The notes under the pieces: generated by a model | Seen by the model: the letters and a program-made list of their open reading frames with translations, nothing else | Told to the model about the DNA's origin: nothing | Database searches by the model: none | Shown: positions 11,463 to 27,100 of the stretch, in pieces | Layout: each line of letters starts with the position of its first letter | Position numbering within the stretch: position 1 is the first letter of the stretch | Translations under genes and position numbers: made by a program | From: Litoditis marina | Taxonomy: Eukaryota; Nematoda; Chromadorea; Rhabditida; Rhabditidae | DNA: 64,000 bases | Assembly: GCA_964036275.1 (NCBI GenBank) | Contig: OZ038438.1 | Coordinates: 13,991,220-14,055,219, forward strand | Direction: 5' to 3'

Positions 11463-14400
11463 ATATGAATATTCATTTGCAAAATTGAACGTACTACTCC
11501 CAAATTATCAGTTTGGGAAATCAAAACCAAAGGGAAATAGAATTTGGATCCGTAAAGAGCCATGGTAAAGTTAGTATGTGTACTGTAGGAGGTTTGGTAG
11601 AAAAGATGTGGACTATATTCATTTGCAAAGTTGATCGTATATGCTCACACTAATCCCAAATTATCATTTAGGGGAATCAAAATCAAAGGGAAATAGAATT
11701 TGGATCCATAAAGAGCCATGGTAAAGTTAGCATGTGTACTGTAGGAGGCTTAGTAGAAAAGATGTGGACTATATTCATTTTCAAAATTGATCGTATATGC
11801 TCACACTAACCCCAAATTATCAGTTAGGGGAATCAAAATCAAAGGGAACTGGAATTTGGATCCATAAAGAGCCATGGTAAAGTTAGCATGTGTACTGTAG
11901 GAGGCTTAGTAGAAAAGATGTGGACTATATTCATTTGCAAAATTGATCGTATACGCTCACACTAATCCCAAATTATCAGTTAGGGGAATCAAAATCAAAG
12001 GGAAATAGAATTTGAATCCATAAAGAGCCATGGTAAAGTTAGCATGTGTACTGTAGGAGGCTTCGTAGAAAAGATGTGGACTATATTCATTTGCAAAATT
12101 GATCGTATACGCTCACACTAATTCCAAATTATCAGTTAGGGGAATCAAAATCAAAGGAAATTAGAATTTCGATCCGTAAAGAACCATGGTAAAGTTAGTA
12201 TGTGTACTGTAGGAGGCTTAGTATGAAATATGTGGACTATACTCATTTGCAAAATTGATCGTATATGCTCACACTACTCCCAAATTATCAGTTAGGGGAA
12301 TCAAAACCAAAGGGAAATAGGATTTGGATCCGTAAAGAGCCATGGTAAAGTTAGTATGTGTACTGTAGGAGGTTTGGTAGAAAAGATGTGGACTATATTC
12401 ATTTGCAAAGTTGATCGTATATGCTCACACTAATCCCAAATTATCATTTAGGGGAATCAAAATCAAAGGGAAATAGAATTTGGATCCATAAAGAGCCATG
12501 GTAAAGTTAGCATGTGTACTGTAGGAGGCTTAGTAGAAAAGATGTGGACTATATTCATTTTCAAAATTGATCGTATATGCTCACACTAACCCCAAATTAT
12601 CAGTTAGGGGAATCAAAATCAAAGGGAAATGGAATTTGGATCCATAAAGAGCCATGGTAAAGTTAGCATGTGTACTGTAGGAGGCTTAGTAGAAAAGATG
12701 TGGACTATATTCATTTGCAAAATTGATCGTATACGCTCACACTAATCCCAAATTATCAGTTAGGGGAATCAAAATCAAAGGGAAATAGAATTTGAATCCA
12801 TAAAGAGCCATGGTAAAGTTAGCATGTGTACTGTAGGAGGCTTCGTAGAAAAGATGTGGACTATATTCATTTGCCAAATTGGTCGTATACGCTCACACTA
12901 ATTCCAAATTATCAGTTAGGGGAATCAAAATCAAAGGAAATTAGAATTTCGATCCGTAAAGAACCATGGTAAAGTTAGTATGTGTACTGTAGGAGGCTTA
13001 GTATGAAATATGTGGACTATACTCATTTGCAAAATTGATCGTATATGCTCACACTACTCCCAAATTATCAGTTAGGGGAATCAAAACCAAAGGGAAATAG
13101 GATTTGGATCCGTAAAGAGCCATGGTAAAGTTAGCATGTGTACTGTAGGAGGCTTAGTAGAAAAAATGTAGACTATATTCATTTGCAAAAATGATCGTAT
13201 ACGCTCACACTAATCCCAAATTATCTGTTAGGGCAATCAAAACCAAAGGAGAATAGAATTTGGATCCATAAAGAGCCATGGTAAAGTTAGCATGTGTACT
13301 GTAGGAGGCTCAGTAGAAAAGATGTGGACTATATTCATTTGCAAAATTGATCGTATATGCTCACACTAATCCCAAATTATCAGTTAGGGGAATCAAAATC
13401 AAAGGGAAATAGAATTAGGATCCATAAAGAGCCATGGTAAAGTTAGCATGTGTACTGTAGGAGGCTTAGTAGAAAAGATGTGGACTATATTCATTTGCAA
13501 AATTGATCGTATATGCTCACACTAATCCCAAATTATCAGTTAGGGGAATCAAAATCAAAGGGAAATAGAATTAGGATCCATAAAGAGCCATGGTAAAGTT
13601 AGAATGTGTACTGTAGGAGGCTTAGTAGAAAACATGTGGACTATATTCATTTGCAAAATTGATCGTATATGCTCACACTAATCCCAAATTATCAGTTAGG
13701 GGAATCAAAATCAAAGGGAAATAGAATTTGGATCCGTAAAGAGCCATGGTAAAGTAAGTATGTGTACTGTAGGAGGTTTGGTAGAAAAGATGTGGACTAT
13801 ATTCATTTGCAAAGTTGATCGTATATGCTCACACTAATCCCAAATTATCATTTAGGGGAATCAAAATCAAAGGGAAATAGAATTTGGATCCATAAAGAGC
13901 CATGGTAAAGTTAGCATGTGTACTGTAGGAGGCTTAGTAGAAAAGATGTGGACTATATTCATTTTCAAAATTGATCGTATATGCTCACACTAACCCCAAA
14001 TTATCAGTTAGGGGAATCAAAATCAAAGGGAAATGGAATTTGGATCCATAAAGAGCCATGGTAAAGTTAGCATGTGTACTGTAGGAGGCTGAGTAGAAAA
14101 GATGTGGACTAAATTCATTTGCAAAATTGATCGTATATGCTCACACTAATCCCAAATTTCAGTTAGGGGAATCAAAATCAAAGGGAAATAGAATTAGGAT
14201 CCATAAAGAGCCATGGTAAAGTTAGCATGTGTACTGTAGGGGGCTTAGTAGAAAAGATGTGGACTATATTCATTTGCAAAGTTGATCGTATATGCTCACA
14301 CTAATCCCAAATTATCAGTTAGGGAAATCAAAACCAAAGGAAATTAGAATTTCGATCCGTAAAGAACCATGGTAAAGTTAGTATGTGTACTGTAGGAGGC

Positions 14401-17400
14401 TTAGTATGAAATATGTGGACTATACTCATTTGCAAAATTGATCGTATATGCTCACACTACTCCCAAATTATCAGTTAGGGGAATCAAAACCAAAGGGAAA
14501 TAGGATTTGGATCCGTAAAGAGCCATGGTAAAGTTAGTATGTGTACTGTAGGAGGTTTGGTAGAAAAGATGTGGACTATATTCATTTGCAAAGTTGATCG
14601 TATATGCTCACACTAATCCCAAATTATCATTTAGGGGAATCAAAATCAAAGGGAAATAGAATTTGGATCCATAAAGAGCCATGGTAAAGTTAGCATGTGT
14701 ACTGTAGGAGGCTTAGTAGAAAAGATGTGGACTATATTCATTTTCAAAATTGATCGTATATGCTCACACTAACCCCAAATTATCAGTTAGGGGAATCAAA
14801 ATCAAAGGGAAATGGAATTTGGATCCATAAAGAGCCATGGTAAAGTTAGCATGTGTACTGTAGGAGGCTTAGTAGAAAAGATGTGGACTATATTCATTTG
14901 CAAAATTGATCGTATACGCTCACACTAATCCCAAATTATCAGTTAGGGGAATCAAAATCAAAGGGAAATAGAATTTGAATCCATAAAGAGCCATGGTAAA
15001 GTTAGCATGTGTACTGTAGGAGGCTTCGTAGAAAAGATGTGGACTATATTCATTTGCCAAATTGGTCGTATACGCTCACACTAATTCCAAATTATCAGTT
15101 AGGGGAATCAAAATCAAAGGAAATTAGAATTTCGATCCGTAAAGAACCATGGTAAAGTTAGTATGTGTACTGTAGGAGGCTTAGTATGAAATATGTGGAC
15201 TATACTCATTTGCAAAATTGATCGTATATGCTCACACTACTCCCAAATTATCAGTTAGGGGAATCAAAACCAAAGGGAAATAGGATTTGGATCCGTAAAG
15301 AGCCATGGTAAAGTTAGCATGTGTACTGTAGGAGGCTTAGTAGAAAAAATGTAGACTATATTCATTTGCAAAAATGATCGTATACGCTCACACTAATCCC
15401 AAATTATCTGTTAGGGCAATCAAAACCAAAGGAGAATAGAATTTGGATCCATAAAGAGCCATGGTAAAGTTAGCATGTGTACTGTAGGAGGCTCAGTAGA
15501 AAAGATGTGGACTATATTCATTTGCAAAATTGATCGTATATGCTCACACTAATCCCAAATTATCAGTTAGGGGAATCAAAATCAAAGGGAAATAGAATTA
15601 GGATCCATAAAGAGCCATGGTAAAGTTAGCATGTGTACTGTAGGAGGCTTAGTAGAAAAGATGTGGACTATATTCATTTGCAAAATTGATCGTATATGCT
15701 CACACTAATCCCAAATTATCAGTTAGGGGAATCAAAATCAAAGGGAAATAGAATTAGGATCCATAAAGAGCCATGGTAAAGTTAGCATGTGTACTGTAGG
15801 AGGCTTAGTAGAAAAGATGTGGACTATATTCATTTTCAAAATTGATCGTATATGCTCACACTAACCCCAAATTATCAGTTAGGGGAATCAAAATCAAAGG
15901 GAACTGGAATTTGGATCCATAAAGAGCCATGGTAAAGTTAGCATGTGTACTGTAGGAGGCTTAGTAGAAAAGATGTGGACTATATTCATTTGCAAAATTG
16001 ATCGTATACGCTCACACTAATCCCAAATTATCATTTAGGGGAATCAAAATCAAAGGGAAATAGAATTTGGATCCATAAAGAGCCATGGTAAAGTTAGCAT
16101 GTGTACTGTAGGAGGCTTAGTAGAAAAGATGTGGACTATATTCATTTTCAAAATTGATCGTATATGCTCACACTAACCCCAAATTATCAGTTAGGGGAAT
16201 CAAAATCAAAGGGAACTGGAATTTGGATCCATAAAGAGCCATGGTAAAGTTAGCATGTGTACTGTAGGAGGCTTAGTAGAAAAGATGTGGACTATATTCA
16301 TTTGCAAAATTGATCGTATACGCTCACACTAATCCCAAATTATCAGTTAGGGGAATCAAAATCAAAGGGAAATAGAATTTGAATCCATAAAGAGCCATGG
16401 TAAAGTTAGCATGTGTACTGTAGGAGGCTTCGTAGAAAAGATGTGGACTATATTCATTTGCAAAATTGATCGTATACGCTCACACTAATTCCAAATTATC
16501 AGTTAGGGGAATCAAAATCAAAGGAAATTAGAATTTCGATCCGTAAAGAACCATGGTAAAGTTAGTATGTGTACTGTAGGAGGCTTAGTATGAAATATGT
16601 GGACTATACTCATTTGCAAAATTGATCGTATATGCTCACACTACTCCCAAATTATCAGTTAGGGGAATCAAAACCAAAGGGAAATAGGATTTGGATCCGT
16701 AAAGAGCCATGGTAAAGTTAGTATGTGTACTGTAGGAGGTTTGGTAGAAAAGATGTGGACTATATTCATTTGCAAAGTTGATCGTATATGCTCACACTAA
16801 TCCCAAATTATCATTTAGGGGAATCAAAATCAAAGGGAAATAGAATTTGGATCCATAAAGAGCCATGGTAAAGTTAGCATGTGTACTGTAGGAGGCTTAG
16901 TAGAAAAGATGTGGACTATATTCATTTTCAAAATTGATCGTATATGCTCACACTAACCCCAAATTATCAGTTAGGGGAATCAAAATCAAAGGGAAATGGA
17001 ATTTGGATCCATAAAGAGCCATGGTAAAGTTAGCATGTGTACTGTAGGAGGCTTAGTAGAAAAGATGTGGACTATATTCATTTGCAAAATTGATCGTATA
17101 CGCTCACACTAATCCCAAATTATCAGTTAGGGGAATCAAAATCAAAGGGAAATAGAATTTGAATCCATAAAGAGCCATGGTAAAGTTAGCATGTGTACTG
17201 TAGGAGGCTTCGTAGAAAAGATGTGGACTATATTCATTTGCCAAATTGGTCGTATACGCTCACACTAATTCCAAATTATCAGTTAGGGGAATCAAAATCA
17301 AAGGAAATTAGAATTTCGATCCGTAAAGAACCATGGTAAAGTTAGTATGTGTACTGTAGGAGGCTTAGTATGAAATATGTGGACTATACTCATTTGCAAA

Positions 17401-18862
17401 ATTGATCGTATATGCTCACACTACTCCCAAATTATCAGTTAGGGGAATCAAAACCAAAGGGAAATAGGATTTGGATCCGTAAAGAGCCATGGTAAAGTTA
17501 GCATGTGTACTGTAGGAGGCTTAGTAGAAAAAATGTAGACTATATTCATTTGCAAAAATGATCGTATACGCTCACACTAATCCCAAATTATCTGTTAGGG
17601 CAATCAAAACCAAAGGAGAATAGAATTTGGATCCATAAAGAGCCATGGTAAAGTTAGCATGTGTACTGTAGGAGGCTCAGTAGAAAAGATGTGGACTATA
17701 TTCATTTGCAAAATTGATCGTATATGCTCACACTAATCCCAAATTATCAGTTAGGGGAATCAAAATCAAAGGGAAATAGAATTAGGATCCATAAAGAGCC
17801 ATGGTAAAGTTAGCATGTGTACTGTAGGAGGCTTAGTAGAAAAGATGTGGACTATATTCATTTGCAAAATTGATCGTATATGCTCACACTAATCCCAAAT
17901 TATCAGTTAGGGGAATCAAAATCAAAGGGAAATAGAATTAGGATCCATAAAGAGCCATGGTAAAGTTAGAATGTGTACTGTAGGAGGCTTAGTAGAAAAC
18001 ATGTGGACTATATTCATTTGCAAAATTGATCGTATATGCTCACACTAATCCCAAATTATCAGTTAGGGGAATCAAAATCAAAGGGAAATAGAATTTGGAT
18101 CCGTAAAGAGCCATGGTAAAGTAAGTATGTGTACTGTAGGAGGTTTGGTAGAAAAGATGTGGACTATATTCATTTGCAAAGTTGATCGTATATGCTCACA
18201 CTAATCCCAAATTATCATTTAGGGGAATCAAAATCAAAGGGAAATAGAATTTGGATCCATAAAGAGCCATGGTAAAGTTAGCATGTGTACTGTAGGAGGC
18301 TTAGTAGAAAAGATGTGGACTATATTCATTTTCAAAATTGATCGTATATGCTCACACTAACCCCAAATTATCAGTTAGGGGAATCAAAATCAAAGGGAAA
18401 TGGAATTTGGATCCATAAAGAGCCATGGTAAAGTTAGCATGTGTACTGTAGGAGGCTGAGTAGAAAAGATGTGGACTAAATTCATTTGCAAAATTGATCG
18501 TATATGCTCACACTAATCCCAAATTTCAGTTAGGGGAATCAAAATCAAAGGGAAATAGAATTAGGATCCATAAAGAGCCATGGTAAAGTTAGCATGTGTA
18601 CTGTAGGGGGCTTAGTAGAAAAGATGTGGACTATATTCATTTGCAAAGTTGATCGTATATGCTCACACTAATCCCAAATTATCAGTTAGGGAAATCAAAA
18701 CCAAAGGGAAATAGAATTTGGATCTGTAAAGAGCCATGGTAAACTTAGCATGTGTACTGTAGGAGGCTTAGTAGAAAGGATGTGGACTATATTCATTTGC
18801 AAAATTGAACGTATATACTCATACTACCCCCAAATTATCAGTTTGGGGAATTTATGTTTAAA
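11463..18862. repeat. Satellite 2: tandem array of 156-bp monomers
   Basis: About 47 head-to-tail copies of a 156-bp AT-rich unit. Most contain GGATCC followed at short distance by CCATGG, then CTGTAGGAGGCTTAGTAG and GACTATATTCATTTGC. The period is exact: successive GGATC sites lie at 11,546, 11,702 and 11,858. Diagnostic variants such as TTAGAATTTCGATCCG recur at 12,161, 12,941, 14,344, 15,124, 16,528 and 17,308. This gives alternating steps of 5 and 9 monomers, a 14-monomer higher-order unit. A 1-bp-shorter monomer (AAATTTCAG for AAATTATCAG) occurs near 14,157 and again near 18,523. There is no sequence similarity to Satellite 1. The first and last monomers differ from the bulk and resemble each other (GAACGTA, CAGTTTGGG). 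No monomer has coding capacity. Confidence 0.97.
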
Positions 18863-22186
<3,324 letters not shown>

Positions 22187-22478
22187 ACGTAGATGTTTGA
22201 TTTAGTCTGCACGTATTCATGTTGGGTCCATATTTCGTATTACGAAGAAAAATTTGCGAACATCTTGGTATTTTGAGCGAAGTGTGCACCTGGGACGAAT
22301 TTCTGCATAATTCCGAGCTGAGCGAGAGCGGCGCCTGGGACGATCGCAAATTTGACCCAGTTTTGTGGCCGTCTCGCTCCGTTTGGCGAGCCCAGCCTAG
22401 TTGCGTCCCAAGAGCGTATCTCCCGTACAGGCTGTACTTAACCAATTTCGAACTGAAAACTAACGGGATCAAACTACA
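22187..22478. mobile_element. Large member of the TGTAGTTTGATC inverted-repeat family
   Basis: A stretch of about 290 bp. Its right end (AACTGAAAACTAACGGGATC followed by AAACTACA) matches the right end of the 68-bp element at 62,958-63,025 (AACTGAAAACAACGGCATC followed by AAACTACA). The left end (GTAGATGTTTGATTTAG) is a diverged copy of the inverted partner. The interior is GC-richer than the flanks and carries a 91-codon frame with no recognisable product. This is probably a longer, less internally deleted copy of the small elements found in introns further right. Confidence 0.55.
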
Positions 22479-22610
22479 CAGCGAGATAGGGTAACATACA
22501 CTGTGAAGGCTCGCTCTGGAAAAATAGAACCATGGAAAATAGAATAAAAAGTCATTCATTCAGAGGGTTTATATTTTCACCAAGTTAAAGTTGTTTCGTC
22601 AATAAAGGTA

Positions 22611-22831
22611 TATAGTTGAAATTGTTTCTACTGAAACTCCTACAGTACACATATGAACGTCCAGTGATTGTTTTCTAGTGCAATCTTCCACTTTGTTGAG
22701 AATATTGTCTGTAAGTGGAACAGAATCGAATACGGAGCCATGACCTTTCCGAAAACGCTTGCGTAATAATAACCGCCTGGAAGTTTTCAATTTATACAGT
22801 AGGAGCCTTAGTGGGAATGAAAAAGACTATA
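22611..22831. mobile_element. TIR element related to Satellite 2 (copy 1)
   Basis: About 221 bp bounded by inverted ends. The left end reads TTTCTACTGAAACTCCTACAG and the right end reads ACAGTAGGAGCCTTAGTGGG followed by AATGAAAAAGACTATA. The right half also contains AGAATCGAATACGGAGCCATG, which lines up with AGAATTTGGATCCG...GAGCCATGG of Satellite 2, and its end lines up with CTGTAGGAGGCTTAGTAG...GACTATA of the satellite. No coding capacity is seen. I take it as a non-autonomous DNA element. Two further copies lie at 49,378-49,488 and 57,925-58,143. Confidence 0.65.
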
Positions 22832-24104
22832 CCCCAAAGAGGATCTTACTTTAGTTCCTGTCTTCTTACGTGGAATTCTGACTATGAATGGAAACATACA
22901 TATTTAATTTTTCAACATGGCTTCAGAGAATCGCGGTTAGTGTTCATCTTGTTATATTCACCGTTATATTCTGCTGTGGTCGTCGTTTGATAAGTAACGT
23001 TTAGATTTTAAAGTTGGATTTTCAGACCTGATTTGACTCAAACACGTCAGGTTAACAAAGAAGATGTTTCCTCTACTCATGTTTATATAGAAACCACACG
23101 CACGAACCGTAACATAATCACAAGGCAGCGCATCTGTGTTTCAATATAGTAAATGTATAGTAGTTTAGCAAACATACAAGATTTATCTCAAAAAAAACCG
23201 AAAATTGATGTGTTAACTTGTCTTTAAGCAATTCATTCGTGAATCACCACTGGGAAAACAAATGAAAACAAATATAAATAAATGCAGAAATTCAAAGCTG
23301 GCACGTACCCTTAAAGATTAAATTTACTGATGATGTGCGTTAAAGATCTTTTTCGAAAAACGCTGGAGTATCCAATTTAATATGTGATTGGCAGAAGAGA
23401 GGTAATTGCTTGCTGTTTATGTAGTTTTATCCCCGCTCGCTTTGGGCATGAATCAGAAATTATGATGTGTTTGCAGACCAAACTACTACTCAAATCCCAT
23501 TGCAAGTATTCAACCTATGCCGTGTTCGATTCGGATTACAGGGGTACGCATTTTCCGAGTTCAACCCCTTTGAATGCGTAGCAAGCACTAACAGTAAACA
23601 GATATGAAAAGTTCATTAAACAACCTGTCAAAATGTAACCTACAAAAGAAGGTCACTTATAGTATAAAAGTATGTGAGTCAAAAACTACAGGTATAGAAG
23701 ACATAAACAGTAGAGCCTTCTGGGCGATAAAACTAACATCTTAACTGTAGCTCGTTAAAAGTGCAGAATGTACATTATATATAAATACGAGAAAAATTAA
23801 AAGGTGCTAAAAAAATGTAGCATCCAAAAATACGAACAAAAACATCCGCACAATCATTATACCATAGCTGTAAAAACCACAAAGTATCACAAAACTGAGT
23901 TAGTTAATGGATTGAAAAATAGAAGACTAGAAACCACCGTAAATAAATAAAATTATCAATCTCTATTCACAATGATTGAAAGAAGTGTATTGTGCTAATA
24001 TTATACAGGAAAACAAGTTATCCGTTATCATGTTATAACCGTCACAAAATCAACAATCAAGAATGTACTTACAACTTTTACATGTGCTGGATGCGGTCCA
24101 ATGG
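22832..24104. other. 3' flank of the epsin gene, no gene seen
   Basis: About 1.3 kb of AT-rich sequence lying beyond the stop codon of the minus-strand epsin gene, part of it presumably 3' untranslated sequence. Short frames at 22,832-22,990 and 23,384-23,581 have no supporting context. No other repeat was recognised. Confidence 0.5.
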
Positions 24105-27100
24105 TTAGAATGGGTTCGCGAATGGGTTGGGTTGTGTGGGCTGCAGGGGCTGGGGCAGTCCCCCTACCCGAGGGCCAGCCTGCGGGATGGGCGGAGCCTG
24201 CTGGGCCGCTCGCATCTCATTCAGAGTGGGCGACTTGCGCTGCTGGGCCGCGAACGGGTTCGAAGGAGCGGCAGTCGAGTTCAACAGGAATGGGTTGGCT
24301 GCTTAAACAAAACCAATTACACTTGGTATAAGGTCGTGAAAGAAACTGTAACCGCACAACTCGTGATAGAAATGGCATCAAACATAGACGAGCAAATCCA
24401 TTGTATTGAGAGACTGAAAACTGCGCCTCCTAATTACAATTGAATAATTCGAGGTACACCAAGGTGAGATCACTACGCAAAAAAACACCTATATAAGTAT
24501 CCGAAGAGTGTAATTCCGTAGCTGTTCGTCGTTATTGCGTAATGATCTTGCGTAATGTTTCTTCGTTACGCACGTTGACCATACTTGCACTGCTAGTCAT
24601 TATGTTCAAAGATATTATGCGACGAAAGTAGATAGTGCCGTATTTTTCGCCAGTTGGCCAGTTCGCAAAAAAAGTTGACACTCAGCCTTGAACCCACTAA
24701 AGAATGAATAGTTACACCATTTTTAATATCGAATAAGTACTTGGAGAAGAACCAGATATTAAATAGAACTTACGAGCATTCGTATTGGTGACAGTCGAGC
24801 CCAACAGGTTGTCCAAGTTCACCAAACTACTGTTCTCTCCCAGGAAATTCTCAGGCGTTTTTCGGTTTCCATTAGTTGTGGCACCATTAGACGCCATAAG
24901 ATTCTGAAAGCGAGCTCATGACGGAATAAACTCTTGAAAACACAAATTACGATCACTACAAAAATCTAACGTGATACACCAGATAAAAATACTAACCTCA
25001 GTTAGAAAAGAATAATATGGCAGAGAATAACTGGATCATTGTCGAGAATATATATATATATATATATGTAAATACGTATCCTTTCAACTACAAACTACAG
25101 TACGGGAAGCTGATGAGAAGAGAACTAACGTCAGCTGAGGTGGGCTCCAGTGTTTGTTCCCAGGCGGAGAAGGGGTCGGCGGATGCCGTGGGCTGCACCG
25201 CGGCCACTGGTTCGGCCGACACAGAGGCAGTAGGGGCCCAGGGGTCATTCGACAGTTGGGCTGAATCGTACATCATACGGCCCCACTTCACTTCATCAGA
25301 TAACTCGCTTTTTCGACTATCGATACACACTCTCTCTCATTCTTCTAATTTGTATTACTTTATCTGAGCTTTCCCTATATACTACGTAAATGCAACCGTT
25401 ATACAACAAAATTTTCTCGGCTGTTCAGGCAATAATGCTGAGATAATATGACATAATAAGTACACGATACAATTAAGATACATATGTGGTGTTATATGGC
25501 ACGGTCAGTTGTTACAATATTATTTTACTATAATAGTAAGCAACGGCGCCCTCCCCAAAAAAAATCGTCAACGGCTATTATTCCAGGACCACTTTTGGTT
25601 TGACTGTTTATCCGGTCATTTATCTTTGAGTATTCACTAGTTATGTATACATCAGTGTGAATGATGTTGTATTTTTGGTAATGGTAAGACGACTATAAAA
25701 TGTGTTGTAATGTTGTAACCGAATACACATAGTTCGATGAAATTATACGCACAGTGACTCATTCAAATAGGGAACTCAACTCAAACGGAGAAGAACGCGA
25801 CTTTAAAAGAGAATTCTAACCTGACGGATACATTCCCGATGGCTGGGCAGGTGCTGGGGGCTGCGCCACAGCCCAAGGATCGTTCAATGGAGCACCTCCC
25901 CAAGCGGAACCCGATGAGGATGGCTGCTCGTTGGTAACCACCTGAATACGATATTATTTCCAACAAGCGATCCGTTTCAAGATTATTCCTCAAATTCATT
26001 AATTACAATGGCAATAGAAACTTGTATAACACTGATTCTTGTGAACGGAAAGTCATTCGAAATTCAATGGGGCGGTAATATTTTTTTCACGAGAATCAAC
26101 GAGTTGCAAGATTCCCCCTTTAAATCTCTCTAGGTCTCCATATTTCTATAACCAAACATCATTCAACGGCTAGAACACTCATTTATTCATAAATTTCCAA
26201 CGAAAAGTTAAAGGCCGTTCACTACGTGCTACCAGAATTCAAGTTCGAGTCGAACTTCAAGGCAGTTCATCACGCACACACGTCAGGCACAACTTATTTC
26301 GAATGGAGACTAAAAAAATAAAAATAAAGGATTCTCACCTCTCCGACGCCCAATGACAATAAATCATCGAGAGCGCTTTGAGTGAGTTGGCCGCTGCTCA
26401 CTGTTCCCTGCTCAGTGTTGGCCATTCGATCAGCCTCTTGCTTAGACTCCTCCAGTGCCAACTGAAAATACTCCCTTCAAAATGAGATGTCCCGGGAAGC
26501 CAATCTAAATTCGATGATGCACAATAGATTCCTCTTATAATAAAATGTGTTATAGTACATTCACACACGTGACTGGCAAAATTGCCAAAAAGTTACGTGT
26601 ACAAATAACATCATACATAAAATTATCGAGGTTTCATAGATGTTCGAGAACCTGCCTAACTACCTACCCGAATACGAAAAACTTTGAAAATATATGTTTC
26701 CTATTGCGTGTCGGGCGAAAGATCTAACATTGCTTATTACATCGCTCTCATGATTATGCAAAATAGAGCAAATATCATTCAACATGCTTCCATTCGTCAA
26801 CACCCGCTCATATACGCCCTACCGTAAAATTTTTTCACAAATACTTGAATCTCACTGAAAACCTACTTTTTAAAAGGAAAAAAGACGCGCGATGTATGAA
26901 TGAACCCCACCAACCTGTAGCCGAACTTCATCACTTTTCTGCATTTCGTCGGCCTTTTCGTGTTCTTCTCGAGAAAGAGCCAGCGCAATTTGAAGTTGCA
27001 TCTCTTCTTCGCCAACAGAAGAAGGCCGTGCATCCTCGAACTCGGGATCTTGAAATTCGCAAATAGAAACTGTTGGTGACATTTTAGTTGCCCCCCTCAA

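Noticed and set aside
1..18862. CRISPR array
   Set aside because: Repeats are 151 and 156 bp, directly head to tail, without unique spacers, in a eukaryotic genome.
22219..22494. 91-codon frame in the 22.2-22.5 kb element
   Set aside because: No splice context or domain; it lies between inverted repeat ends and is better explained as element interior.
24063..24443. Plus-strand frames of 126 and 76 codons
   Set aside because: They are antisense to the last epsin exon, whose minus-strand frame gives NPF motifs and a stop.
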